A stretch of 64,000 nucleotides of DNA from Halomonas sp. HAL1 (GTDB lineage Bacteria > Pseudomonadota > Gammaproteobacteria > Pseudomonadales > Halomonadaceae): positions 3,162,001 through 3,226,000 of the forward strand of contig NZ_CP130610.1 of assembly GCF_030544485.1 (NCBI RefSeq). Reading direction: 5' to 3'. Shown here piece by piece: positions 54,517 to 61,551 of this stretch (position 1 is the stretch's first letter; each line of letters begins with the position of its first letter). The notes under the pieces are model-generated. The model was not told where the DNA came from, ran no database searches, and saw nothing but the letters and a program-made list of their open reading frames with translations. Both the position numbers and the translations under genes were made by a program.

Positions 54517-55904
54517 TGCTTATGCAACAGCGAGCCAAGCAGCATGCGCAGCCGCAGCGGTTTGAGCGGTTTTAGCAAACAGTGCATGCCCGCCTCACGG
54601 GTGGCCCGCTTAATCTCTGCCTCATGATTCGCCGTTATGACCACGGCGGCCAACCCGGGATAGCGCCGCTGTAAGCGCGCGGCCAGATCAATACCGGTTT
54701 CACGATGTTCACCCAAGTGGTAATCGACCAGCAGCACCGCAGGGCGCTCACCATCGCTGGCGGCCTCAAGGGCGCTCACCGTGGCGGCCGCACGTACCCG
54801 GCAACCCCAACTGCTTAGCAGTGCCTGCATGCCCTCAATAATGGCCAAATCATCATCGATCACCCAGACGATACAGCCCTGCAGCGGATCACCTATCTCA
54901 GACGAAGGCGAGGCATAGCGCGTGGGCAGTGCCGATGACGGGACCGCCGCGTAAGGCACGGTGATCGAGAAAAGAGCTCCTGCACCGGGGCGGGAAGCAA
55001 GGGATACCGGTTGCTCCAGCATGCTACTGATCCGGTCAACGATGGCTAGCCCCAGCCCTAATCCACGGCTATTAGCACTATGGGGCTGGTTAACCCGCCG
55101 GAACTCCAGAAAGATCGCTTCGCGCTGCTGCTCTGGAATGCCAGGGCCGGTATCGCCCACCATAATTTCCAATCCATGAGGGCGTCGTCGGCAGCCCAGC
55201 AGCACGCGGCCATGTTCGGTATAGCGCACCGCATTACTGAGGAAGTTGCGTATGACCCGTGCTAGCAGCGCCAAGTCTGATTCAATCATCATACTGGAGG
55301 GCACATAGTGCAACGCTAAGCCACGCACGCCCGCCACTTGGCGGTACTCTTCAGCCAGCGTATCGAGCAGTGTACTCACCGCGAACGGTGATTTATCGGC
55401 GCGCAGCACCCCCGCATCCAAGCGCGAGATATCCACCAGCGTGCCGATCAGGCCTTCCACATCTTTCAGCGAGCGGCCGATATGGCCCACTAGTTTTTGC
55501 GAGTTTTCAGGCAGTGAGTGGGTTTCTAAAGCGCTGGCAAACAGGCGGGCCGCGTTAAGCGGTTGCAACAGGTCATGGCTGACCGCCGCAAGGAATTTTG
55601 TTTTAGAGAGGTTGGCCGCTTCAGCCTCGGCTTTGGCCGCCAGTAATCGCGTATTGACCTGACCCAATTCATCCAAGGTACGGTGCAAGGTATCGGTACG
55701 TTCCCGAACTTGCTCGGCAAGTAGCACTGAACGCTCAAAGGCGGCATAAGGGGCGCCCTCGGCACTACCATCACCTTCCACCCGCTCCATTAGCGCTTGG
55801 CAGACTTTTCGCAGGCGACGGTTCTCTTCGCGCAGCGCAGCGACCTCGGCCTCGTCCTGGCTATTGGTGGCTTCAGTGGTTGTCGTTAGTTGGAAGAGAT
55901 CCAA
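54513..55904 (-). CDS. Soluble hybrid histidine kinase, NahK/ErcS'-like
   Basis: 463 residues, no membrane segment. An N-terminal coiled coil (about 15-110) leads into HisKA (KTKFLAAVSHDLLQPLNAARL), a HATPase domain (FLSNAVRYTEHG N box; SRGLGLGLAIVDRI G2 box) and a receiver domain (VWVIDDDLAIIEGM; acceptor Asp in LLVDYHLGEHRETGI). The H-box wording SHDLLQPLNAARLF is that of the NahK/ErcS' kinases that pair with NosP in Pseudomonas; the PAS domain of those is absent. The start is TTG 55904 behind a G-rich GGGGGTGG. It overlaps the FIST gene by 32 bp. Confidence 0.85.
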   Translation of the reverse strand: MDLFQLTTTTEATNSQDEAEVAALREENRRLRKVCQALMERVEGDGSAEGAPYAAFERSVLLAEQVRERTDTLHRTLDELGQVNTRLLAAKAEAEAANLSKTKFLAAVSHDLLQPLNAARLFASALETHSLPENSQKLVGHIGRSLKDVEGLIGTLVDISRLDAGVLRADKSPFAVSTLLDTLAEEYRQVAGVRGLALHYVPSSMMIESDLALLARVIRNFLSNAVRYTEHGRVLLGCRRRPHGLEIMVGDTGPGIPEQQREAIFLEFRRVNQPHSANSRGLGLGLAIVDRISSMLEQPVSLASRPGAGALFSITVPYAAVPSSALPTRYASPSSEIGDPLQGCIVWVIDDDLAIIEGMQALLSSWGCRVRAAATVSALEAASDGERPAVLLVDYHLGEHRETGIDLAARLQRRYPGLAAVVITANHEAEIKRATREAGMHCLLKPLKPLRLRMLLGSLLHKH

Positions 55905-57039
55905 ACGCCACCCCCGTAAACGTTTGATTCACATGCATGCCATGGTGCTGCTCACCGTAGGTATTGAACCCCACTACCCCAGCCTGGCGCAGCAGCTGCG
56001 ACGCCTGATCTAGATGGGCTAGCGCTTCAAGCTCCATACGGCGTAAAAAGCAGTCGCAGGCAATGATCACACTAGGCGTACCCAGCCTGGCGCTCACCCC
56101 GGCAAGCATCTCTTCAAGGTTATCGAGTAGCGGCGTTGGTTGCATCGCCGTCAGCACGATGCCATTTTCTACTGCACAGTAAAAACTTAGGCTGCTATCG
56201 CTATTAACGCGCTGAATGGAGCGCACATAGTGCTGCCCACCGATACGTACCGCCAATGGATGATGGGCAAAAATCGCCGCATTGAGCTGCGCAGGTGCCA
56301 CGCCCACTAAGTCGGCATATACCTGCGCGGCGGGTAGACCATTGAGCTCGATTACCCGACGCTGCTCACGATTCGCCTCCGTTACCACGAGTTTGTGGGC
56401 CAATGGGGTCAAATGATGAGTCGAAAAGACGTCAAAGGGCAGCTGGGTATTAATCATCACCACCACCGCAGCCCGGGTATGAAAGCGCCCGGCGGTGTAC
56501 ACATGGGTATGGCTGAGATGATTATCATCGCCAGCAGAGCCGCCAAAGCTGGGTATACGCCCCAGCGCGGCATCCAAGGTGGCAAGCACTTGCTCTTCGC
56601 GACTCGATAAGCCATCCAATAAGGTGAGCGCAAAGCTGTGCTCATTAATGGGCGCGACGGCTTGTCGACGGCAACGCTCCAATAGGGTATCGACTAGCGG
56701 CTGAGCGTTGGCCAACTCAAAATGATCCAGGTCATCGATCAGCGCTGTTTCGATGGCAAACCAACGACGATCAAAGCCCATCGCGACGATCGAACCGCGA
56801 TCATAACCAAGCGGCGTTATTTCCCCAGCGGTAGTGCAGCCGCTAAGCGGCGTGGAGGGAAAGCTTCGCTCTAAAGCGGCCGCCAGCCCCGCTAAATCAT
56901 ACTCCGCACTGCAGAAGAACAGCACGAAGCCCAAATGCTCGTGACATAGGGCGCAAGCTAGCTCGGCTGCAGCGTAGGAAGCGTCGGGATGCTGGCTAGC
57001 CGCCGTAATAATGCCCTTTTCAACGGGATAAGTGGTCAC
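55873..57039 (-). CDS. nosP: FIST-domain sensor, NosP-like
   Basis: 388 residues from GTG 57039 (GAGAGG site seven bases upstream; ATG 57063 lies deeper in the previous gene). N-terminal FIST domain (about 20-215: [51 protein letters not shown]) and C-terminal FIST_C domain (about 220-370). NosP proteins with this layout bind haem, sense nitric oxide and inhibit a partner hybrid kinase encoded next door. The next gene here is such a kinase and overlaps by 32 bp. Whether haem is bound cannot be judged by eye. Amino-acid sensing has been proposed for other FIST proteins. Confidence 0.82.
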   Translation of the reverse strand: MTTYPVEKGIITAASQHPDASYAAAELACALCHEHLGFVLFFCSAEYDLAGLAAALERSFPSTPLSGCTTAGEITPLGYDRGSIVAMGFDRRWFAIETALIDDLDHFELANAQPLVDTLLERCRRQAVAPINEHSFALTLLDGLSSREEQVLATLDAALGRIPSFGGSAGDDNHLSHTHVYTAGRFHTRAAVVVMINTQLPFDVFSTHHLTPLAHKLVVTEANREQRRVIELNGLPAAQVYADLVGVAPAQLNAAIFAHHPLAVRIGGQHYVRSIQRVNSDSSLSFYCAVENGIVLTAMQPTPLLDNLEEMLAGVSARLGTPSVIIACDCFLRRMELEALAHLDQASQLLRQAGVVGFNTYGEQHHGMHVNQTFTGVAFGSLPTNDNH

Positions 57040-59284
57040 GACACCACCTCTCCAGTGCGGCATGGGTATGCGCCGCAGAAAGCCTTAACGTGCTGAACAC
57101 ATCATTGAGTTGGCGGGCAGTGGCTTGCTTTGTCTTGGCCAATATCTCCAACTGCTTCGCCAATTCGGCAAGCTGGTCAGCGCCCATGCTCACTGACTCG
57201 CCGCGCAGCTGGTGCGCCAAACGCATGACTTGATGATGCTGTTCTGGTGTCAGTGGGGTTGCTGCCAGGCAGGCAGCCAGTTGCTCGGTGTAATCGCTGA
57301 CTTGCTGATGGTAAAGCATCGCCAGTTGGATCAGGCTCGATTCTCCCAGTGACGCTTTCAGCATGGAGAGAGTGTCGTCATTCAGTAACGGCGGCCCCTC
57401 GGTTGGCGTTTGTGTTCCCGCTAATGCTTGTACAGGAGCCGTGTCGGGAGTGGCAAAAAGCTGTAACGCCAGCACGTTACTTAACACCGAAAGTGACAGT
57501 GGCTTGGTAATGTAATCGTTCATGCCCGCCGCCAGGCAGCGTTGTCGGTCATCTTCAGCGCCGCCTGCCGTCATGGCGACGATAGGAACACTCGCCAGCC
57601 AGCCACCCTGTTCGCGTAAGCGCTGAGTGACTAACAAGCCATCCATATCGGGCAACTGGATATCCATAAAGATGAGTTGTACCTGCTGTGACTGGGCCAT
57701 TGCCAAGGCGTCATGACCGTTCTCGGCCCAGACCACATCGCAGCCTAGGCGCGATAACAAGCCAATGGCGACTTTGCGGTTGACCGCATTGTCCTCCACC
57801 AGCAGCAGCGTTGTGCCGGAAAAATCGCGTTTAGGCATTACGGGCAGTGACGCTGAAACAGGGTCAGCTTCAACCAAGGGCAACTGGCACCAGAAGGTAC
57901 TTCCCTGGCCTACTTGGCTCTTGACCCCTAACCGCCCTTGCATGGCTTCGCTTAACCGCTTGCAGATTGCAAGCCCCAACCCCGTTCCACCAAAGCGGCG
58001 GGCCACTGACTCATCCGCCTGCTGAAAAGGCTGAAAAAGCCGCTCTTGCTGCTGCTCGCTTAAGCCACAACCGGTGTCGATCACCTCAAATAATAGCTGC
58101 TCTACCGTAGAGGAGACCTTGACGCTTACCTCGCCATGGTCAGTGAACTTGATCGCATTGGCGATCAGGTTTAGCAGTATCTGCCGCAGGCGGGCAGCAT
58201 CGACCAACACCCACGCAGGCACCAGGGGGTCGACGTTAACCGTAAGCGTCAATCCTTTAACTTTTGCCCTGGGTGCAAGCAGCACCACCACACTATCGAT
58301 AAGTGGTTTTAGCGCAGTAGGCGATGTTTCCAGGGTTAAGTGACCGGCTTCGATTTTAGAAAAATCGAGGATTTCATTAATCATTGCCAGCAGTTGATTG
58401 GCACTATCGTGAATCGTGTGAGCGTAATCCTCTACCTGAGCGGGACTCGCCGATTCCCGTAATAACTCACTCATACCAATCACACCGTTCAGCGGGGTAC
58501 GAATTTCGTGACTGACCATGGCGAGGAAGTCTGACTTAGCTTGATTCGCCGCCTGCGCCTGTTTGGCAGTAACTTCCAATTGCTGGCCTAATTGCTCCTG
58601 CTCGCGCCTGACCGCCGCACTTTCGCGCATTTCGCGCACCAGGAAAGCAATCACCAGAAAAGCCGCTAAGCTCATTCCGACGATTAGTGACATGAGGAGC
58701 TTGTAGAGCAGGCTGAGCTGGGCGCGCTCTTCGGTCGCCGACTCGGCCAAATAGCCATTAATCGCAATAACCAGACGCTCTGTTAACTGCGTTAGCGCCT
58801 GCAATTCCTCTTCCAGCACCGCCACCGGTAATGGATCAATTCTCCCATCGATTTCAGGCCCACCATAGGGATAAAACATACTATCCAGCACATCCAGCTG
58901 TTGCTGGATTTGGCCCAATAATTCCCGAGCCGTACCAATCTGTTGCAATAACGTGCTGACCTCACCCTCATTGAGCAGCGTAATGCGGCTATATAACAGC
59001 TCAAAGCGTAGGTTTAGCTCATCATGCGTCTCGGACGTAAGCGGCTCACGCGTCACTGCCAATAGATGGTTCAGGAGCTGTACCGCATCGCGGTCCAGCT
59101 TATAAACCACCCAGGCGGTATCTTCACGCAGGCTCTGAGTGAGATTTTCCTGCCGCCAGGCAGCCAGGGTAGCGACGACCAACGCCGCGGCAAATAGCGA
59201 TACCGCAACGATGGCAACGAGCTTAAAACGGCGAGGATAACGCAGCAGGTTGGAAGCCTGTGCGGTTGAAGCGCTAGCGGACAT
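57020..59284 (-). CDS. Membrane hybrid histidine kinase with receiver and HPt domains
   Basis: 754 residues. Membrane segments at about 22-45 and 198-220 enclose a periplasmic helical sensor of about 150 residues. Then come a coiled coil, HisKA ([19 protein letters not shown]), HATPase ([32 protein letters not shown]), receiver ([18 protein letters not shown]; Asp in [31 protein letters not shown]) and a C-terminal HPt domain ([17 protein letters not shown], with the phosphoryl histidine). The full TorS/EvgS-type relay is in one chain. The start is ATG 59284, overlapping the upstream gene by 11 bp; the 3' end overlaps the FIST gene. Confidence 0.9.
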   Translation of the reverse strand: MSASASTAQASNLLRYPRRFKLVAIVAVSLFAAALVVATLAAWRQENLTQSLREDTAWVVYKLDRDAVQLLNHLLAVTREPLTSETHDELNLRFELLYSRITLLNEGEVSTLLQQIGTARELLGQIQQQLDVLDSMFYPYGGPEIDGRIDPLPVAVLEEELQALTQLTERLVIAINGYLAESATEERAQLSLLYKLLMSLIVGMSLAAFLVIAFLVREMRESAAVRREQEQLGQQLEVTAKQAQAANQAKSDFLAMVSHEIRTPLNGVIGMSELLRESASPAQVEDYAHTIHDSANQLLAMINEILDFSKIEAGHLTLETSPTALKPLIDSVVVLLAPRAKVKGLTLTVNVDPLVPAWVLVDAARLRQILLNLIANAIKFTDHGEVSVKVSSTVEQLLFEVIDTGCGLSEQQQERLFQPFQQADESVARRFGGTGLGLAICKRLSEAMQGRLGVKSQVGQGSTFWCQLPLVEADPVSASLPVMPKRDFSGTTLLLVEDNAVNRKVAIGLLSRLGCDVVWAENGHDALAMAQSQQVQLIFMDIQLPDMDGLLVTQRLREQGGWLASVPIVAMTAGGAEDDRQRCLAAGMNDYITKPLSLSVLSNVLALQLFATPDTAPVQALAGTQTPTEGPPLLNDDTLSMLKASLGESSLIQLAMLYHQQVSDYTEQLAACLAATPLTPEQHHQVMRLAHQLRGESVSMGADQLAELAKQLEILAKTKQATARQLNDVFSTLRLSAAHTHAALERWCRDHLSR

Positions 59285-59786
59285 CAATATGCATAACCTG
59301 CCATACCGCCCTGAAGCGTATTTTCTCGCTTAACAGCGCTTCATCCTGATCAAAGGGATAAAGTACCCATAACGGACCGTATTCACGAATCGGGATCGCT
59401 TTTTCATCCTTTTCAAGGGCTAAGATAACGTCATACTCTTCGAAATCGCTCACCGGTATTTCCGCTTCGTAGCCGTTCAGGGCGGCGACATGTACCGTAT
59501 CGCTTTCCGCGTTTAAACGCGCCAGCAGTTCGCGCATTAAAGGTCCACGATAGTGGTTACTAGCTTCTGTCCAGGGTGTGGTGGTATCGAACTCGTGCTG
59601 TGGTAACGCCTCTAACATGGCGCGGTCAAACTGCGCCTCACTACCAACGTTCGTAAGGCCAACATTACCGCTAACGGTCAAAATAACCGGCCCACTGGGT
59701 TCCTCTAAGTCATCGGCTGTTTCAGCGAGTCCCGCTAGGGGAATGCTGAATATCAGCACAACCCACCCCATTAATAACGCTTTCAC
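59274..59786 (-). CDS. Periplasmic molybdopterin-fold (SUOX-like) protein lacking cysteine
   Basis: 170 residues. Signal peptide [19 protein letters not shown] near the N-terminus. The rest follows the small oxidoreductase molybdopterin-binding pattern (VTLTVSG-like strand, then [35 protein letters not shown] and [13 protein letters not shown]). Sulfite-oxidase-type enzymes hold molybdenum with a cysteine; there is no cysteine anywhere in this protein, so it is probably not an enzyme of that kind. GTG 59786 was chosen for its GAGG site and proper signal peptide. It overlaps the membrane kinase gene by 11 bp, which points to a periplasmic sensory partner of that kinase (inference). Confidence 0.75.
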   Translation of the reverse strand: MKALLMGWVVLIFSIPLAGLAETADDLEEPSGPVILTVSGNVGLTNVGSEAQFDRAMLEALPQHEFDTTTPWTEASNHYRGPLMRELLARLNAESDTVHVAALNGYEAEIPVSDFEEYDVILALEKDEKAIPIREYGPLWVLYPFDQDEALLSEKIRFRAVWQVMHIDVR

Positions 59787-59946
59787 AGTCAACACCTCAC
59801 GCCAAAAGACCCGTTGGTTTAAATGCCCAGAAATAAAAGGAGACAGCATAAAGATTACGCTATCTCCTTAAATAGGTCAGGCTCAATACTGTTTTTGGGT
59901 AATGTTTTTTTCGTAATGGAAGCGTTATTCGCTATTCACAGTCGAG

Positions 59947-60765
59947 TTACGAGCTAATTTTCTCAATCGGGTCGAAGCGCACTAAATCTTCATAGGCATG
60001 CCAGCTGGCGTGACCTAATACTGGCAAGATTAGCGCCAAGCCAATATAGAATGTCATCACACCCACCAACACACACAGCGTTAAAATCACCGCCCACAAC
60101 AGCATCACGCGAAAGTTCCGGGCAACACAGCGTACGCTGGCTTCAATCCCTTCCATAAAGGTTAAGTCTTGATCCATCAATGTGGGTATCGCCACGACGC
60201 TAATAGCAAACGCGCCGAAGGCTAAAATGCCACCAGCGACCGTACCGACAGCGAGCATGCCCAACCCTTCAGACGTCGTCAGTAGCGCGGTATACAGTGT
60301 GGCGGGGCTGGGAACTTCGAAACCAAAAAACAGGGCAAACAGCAGAGTAGCCAAACGAATCCAGGCCAGAAAGAAGATCATCATCATGACCCCCATCATC
60401 GCCAATTGACCGGCGTGGGGTCTCCAGCTTCCGAATGCATCCCCCAGGTTAGGCACTTGCCCCCGTTCTAAGGCTCGGCTGATGCCATACGAACCTACCG
60501 CGACCAAGGGCCCAATAAACATAAAGCCAGCAATCATGGGTAGCAGCCAATACCAGTACCCCAGCGTGAATGCGCCCAGGGTGATAGCAATACTCAAGCC
60601 GACCCAAAACATGCCATACGAAAGACTGACCACCGTTGCGCGGCGAAAATCCTCTACACCCGCGGCCAACCACGCTCTAGGCCGATCCAATCCGACCTTA
60701 TTAATAGTAATTTTAACGCTGGGCTGATCTGAATGGTGGTTTGTTTTTGTTGTAGCCGCATTCAT
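59947..60765 (-). CDS. DUF2189 integral membrane protein
   Basis: 272 residues. A cytoplasmic N-terminus of about 45 residues is followed by about six membrane segments (starting about 45, 70, 125, 165, 190 and 235). The pattern RAWLAAGVEDFRRATVVSLSYGMFW and the GPLVAVGSYGISRALERGQ segment are typical of DUF2189. Function unknown; some members sit near cytochrome oxidase genes, but none is here. An AGGAG site precedes the ATG. Three palindromic blocks lie just upstream. Confidence 0.8.
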   Translation of the reverse strand: MNAATTKTNHHSDQPSVKITINKVGLDRPRAWLAAGVEDFRRATVVSLSYGMFWVGLSIAITLGAFTLGYWYWLLPMIAGFMFIGPLVAVGSYGISRALERGQVPNLGDAFGSWRPHAGQLAMMGVMMMIFFLAWIRLATLLFALFFGFEVPSPATLYTALLTTSEGLGMLAVGTVAGGILAFGAFAISVVAIPTLMDQDLTFMEGIEASVRCVARNFRVMLLWAVILTLCVLVGVMTFYIGLALILPVLGHASWHAYEDLVRFDPIEKISS

Positions 60766-61111
60766 GGCATCACTCCTGTTGTACCTGATACTAGGTCCTG
60801 AATTCAGGATTTACCTCAAAGCATCAGCGCTTGTTAGCGCTGCTGGCATTAATGCCAACTTAATGGCTTAACACTATTTTCAGTGCATTCTCTCAGTGCT
60901 TTCTTAATGCTCTCTTAATGTAGCTGACCTGAAGACACGAGGCGTTGCCTGAAAGGTTATGCGTACAAAAAATCCATGAGAAGGTCTTAAAACGCCAATT
61001 TAATTGCTGCGTTAGCAAAAGCGTATGTAGCTAACTTTAGGTACCAGCCATAAAAAACTCCGGACTAGCTGCCCGGAGTTTTTGGTTTTTGCTACGTGAC
61101 GCTTTGAATGT
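60766..61111. other. Intergenic region upstream of the DUF2189 gene
   Basis: 346 bp without a gene. It holds two perfect 14-bp palindromes, TCCTGAATTCAGGA (60796-60809) and TGGCATTAATGCCA (60844-60857). Between them is a 6-bp inverted repeat CAGCGC-N6-GCGCTG (60825-60842). Imperfect repeats (CAGTGCATTCTCT, CAGTGCTTTCTTA, ATGCTCTCTTAATG) occupy 60881-60920, and the uspA terminator lies at 61053-61085. Confidence 0.6.
61053..61085 (-). terminator. Terminator after uspA
   Basis: Stem AACTCCGG/CCGGAGTT with an A run before and a T run after, so it can work on both strands. It begins 27 bp beyond the uspA stop. Confidence 0.85.
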
Positions 61112-61540
61112 CTAGCGCACAATCATTACCGACATTTTGGCATGGTGCACAACGTGCTCTGCATTAGGGCCGAGCACATAATCGACAAACTTACGCTTAT
61201 TGTGAGAGGCCATGACGATCAGATCCACATCCAGTTTCTTAGCGGCTTTGATAATGGCCTCCCAAGGCGAACCATCCACAATGACACTTTGCACCTGAAT
61301 ATCATCGGGCACATTCGTTTTGATGAACGCGTGAAGCGCATCGGTGATCGCAATATGCGCTTTTTGGGCGAAGTCCTTGGGGAAGTAGGAACCCACCATG
61401 GGCATGCGATAGTCCGGCAGTACCGTGACCACATGAAGCGAGGCGCCGAAAGTTCGGCATAGCGTCAATGCCGTGGGCAGCGCCTTCGTCCAGGAAGCCT
61501 CCTCGTTCAAATCCACCGGCAACATGATCTTACTGTACAT
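61112..61540 (-). CDS. Universal stress protein (UspA family), linked to TRAP transporter
   Basis: 142 residues. It begins MYSKIMLPVDLNEEASW, the usual Usp first strand. The C-terminal half shows DLIVMASHNKRKFVDYVLGP and HVVHHAKMSVMIVR. The ATP-binding pattern G-2x-G-9x-G(S/T) is lost (Ala and Asn in place of the first two glycines, Pro after the third), so it is probably of the UspA type that does not bind ATP. The start at 61540 has an AAGGAG site; the ATG at 61555 overlaps the permease stop. In H. elongata the Usp TeaD follows the ectoine TRAP genes and regulates uptake. The position suggests an analogous role here. Confidence 0.85.
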   Translation of the reverse strand: MYSKIMLPVDLNEEASWTKALPTALTLCRTFGASLHVVTVLPDYRMPMVGSYFPKDFAQKAHIAITDALHAFIKTNVPDDIQVQSVIVDGSPWEAIIKAAKKLDVDLIVMASHNKRKFVDYVLGPNAEHVVHHAKMSVMIVR

Positions 61541-61551
61541 GGCACTCTCCT

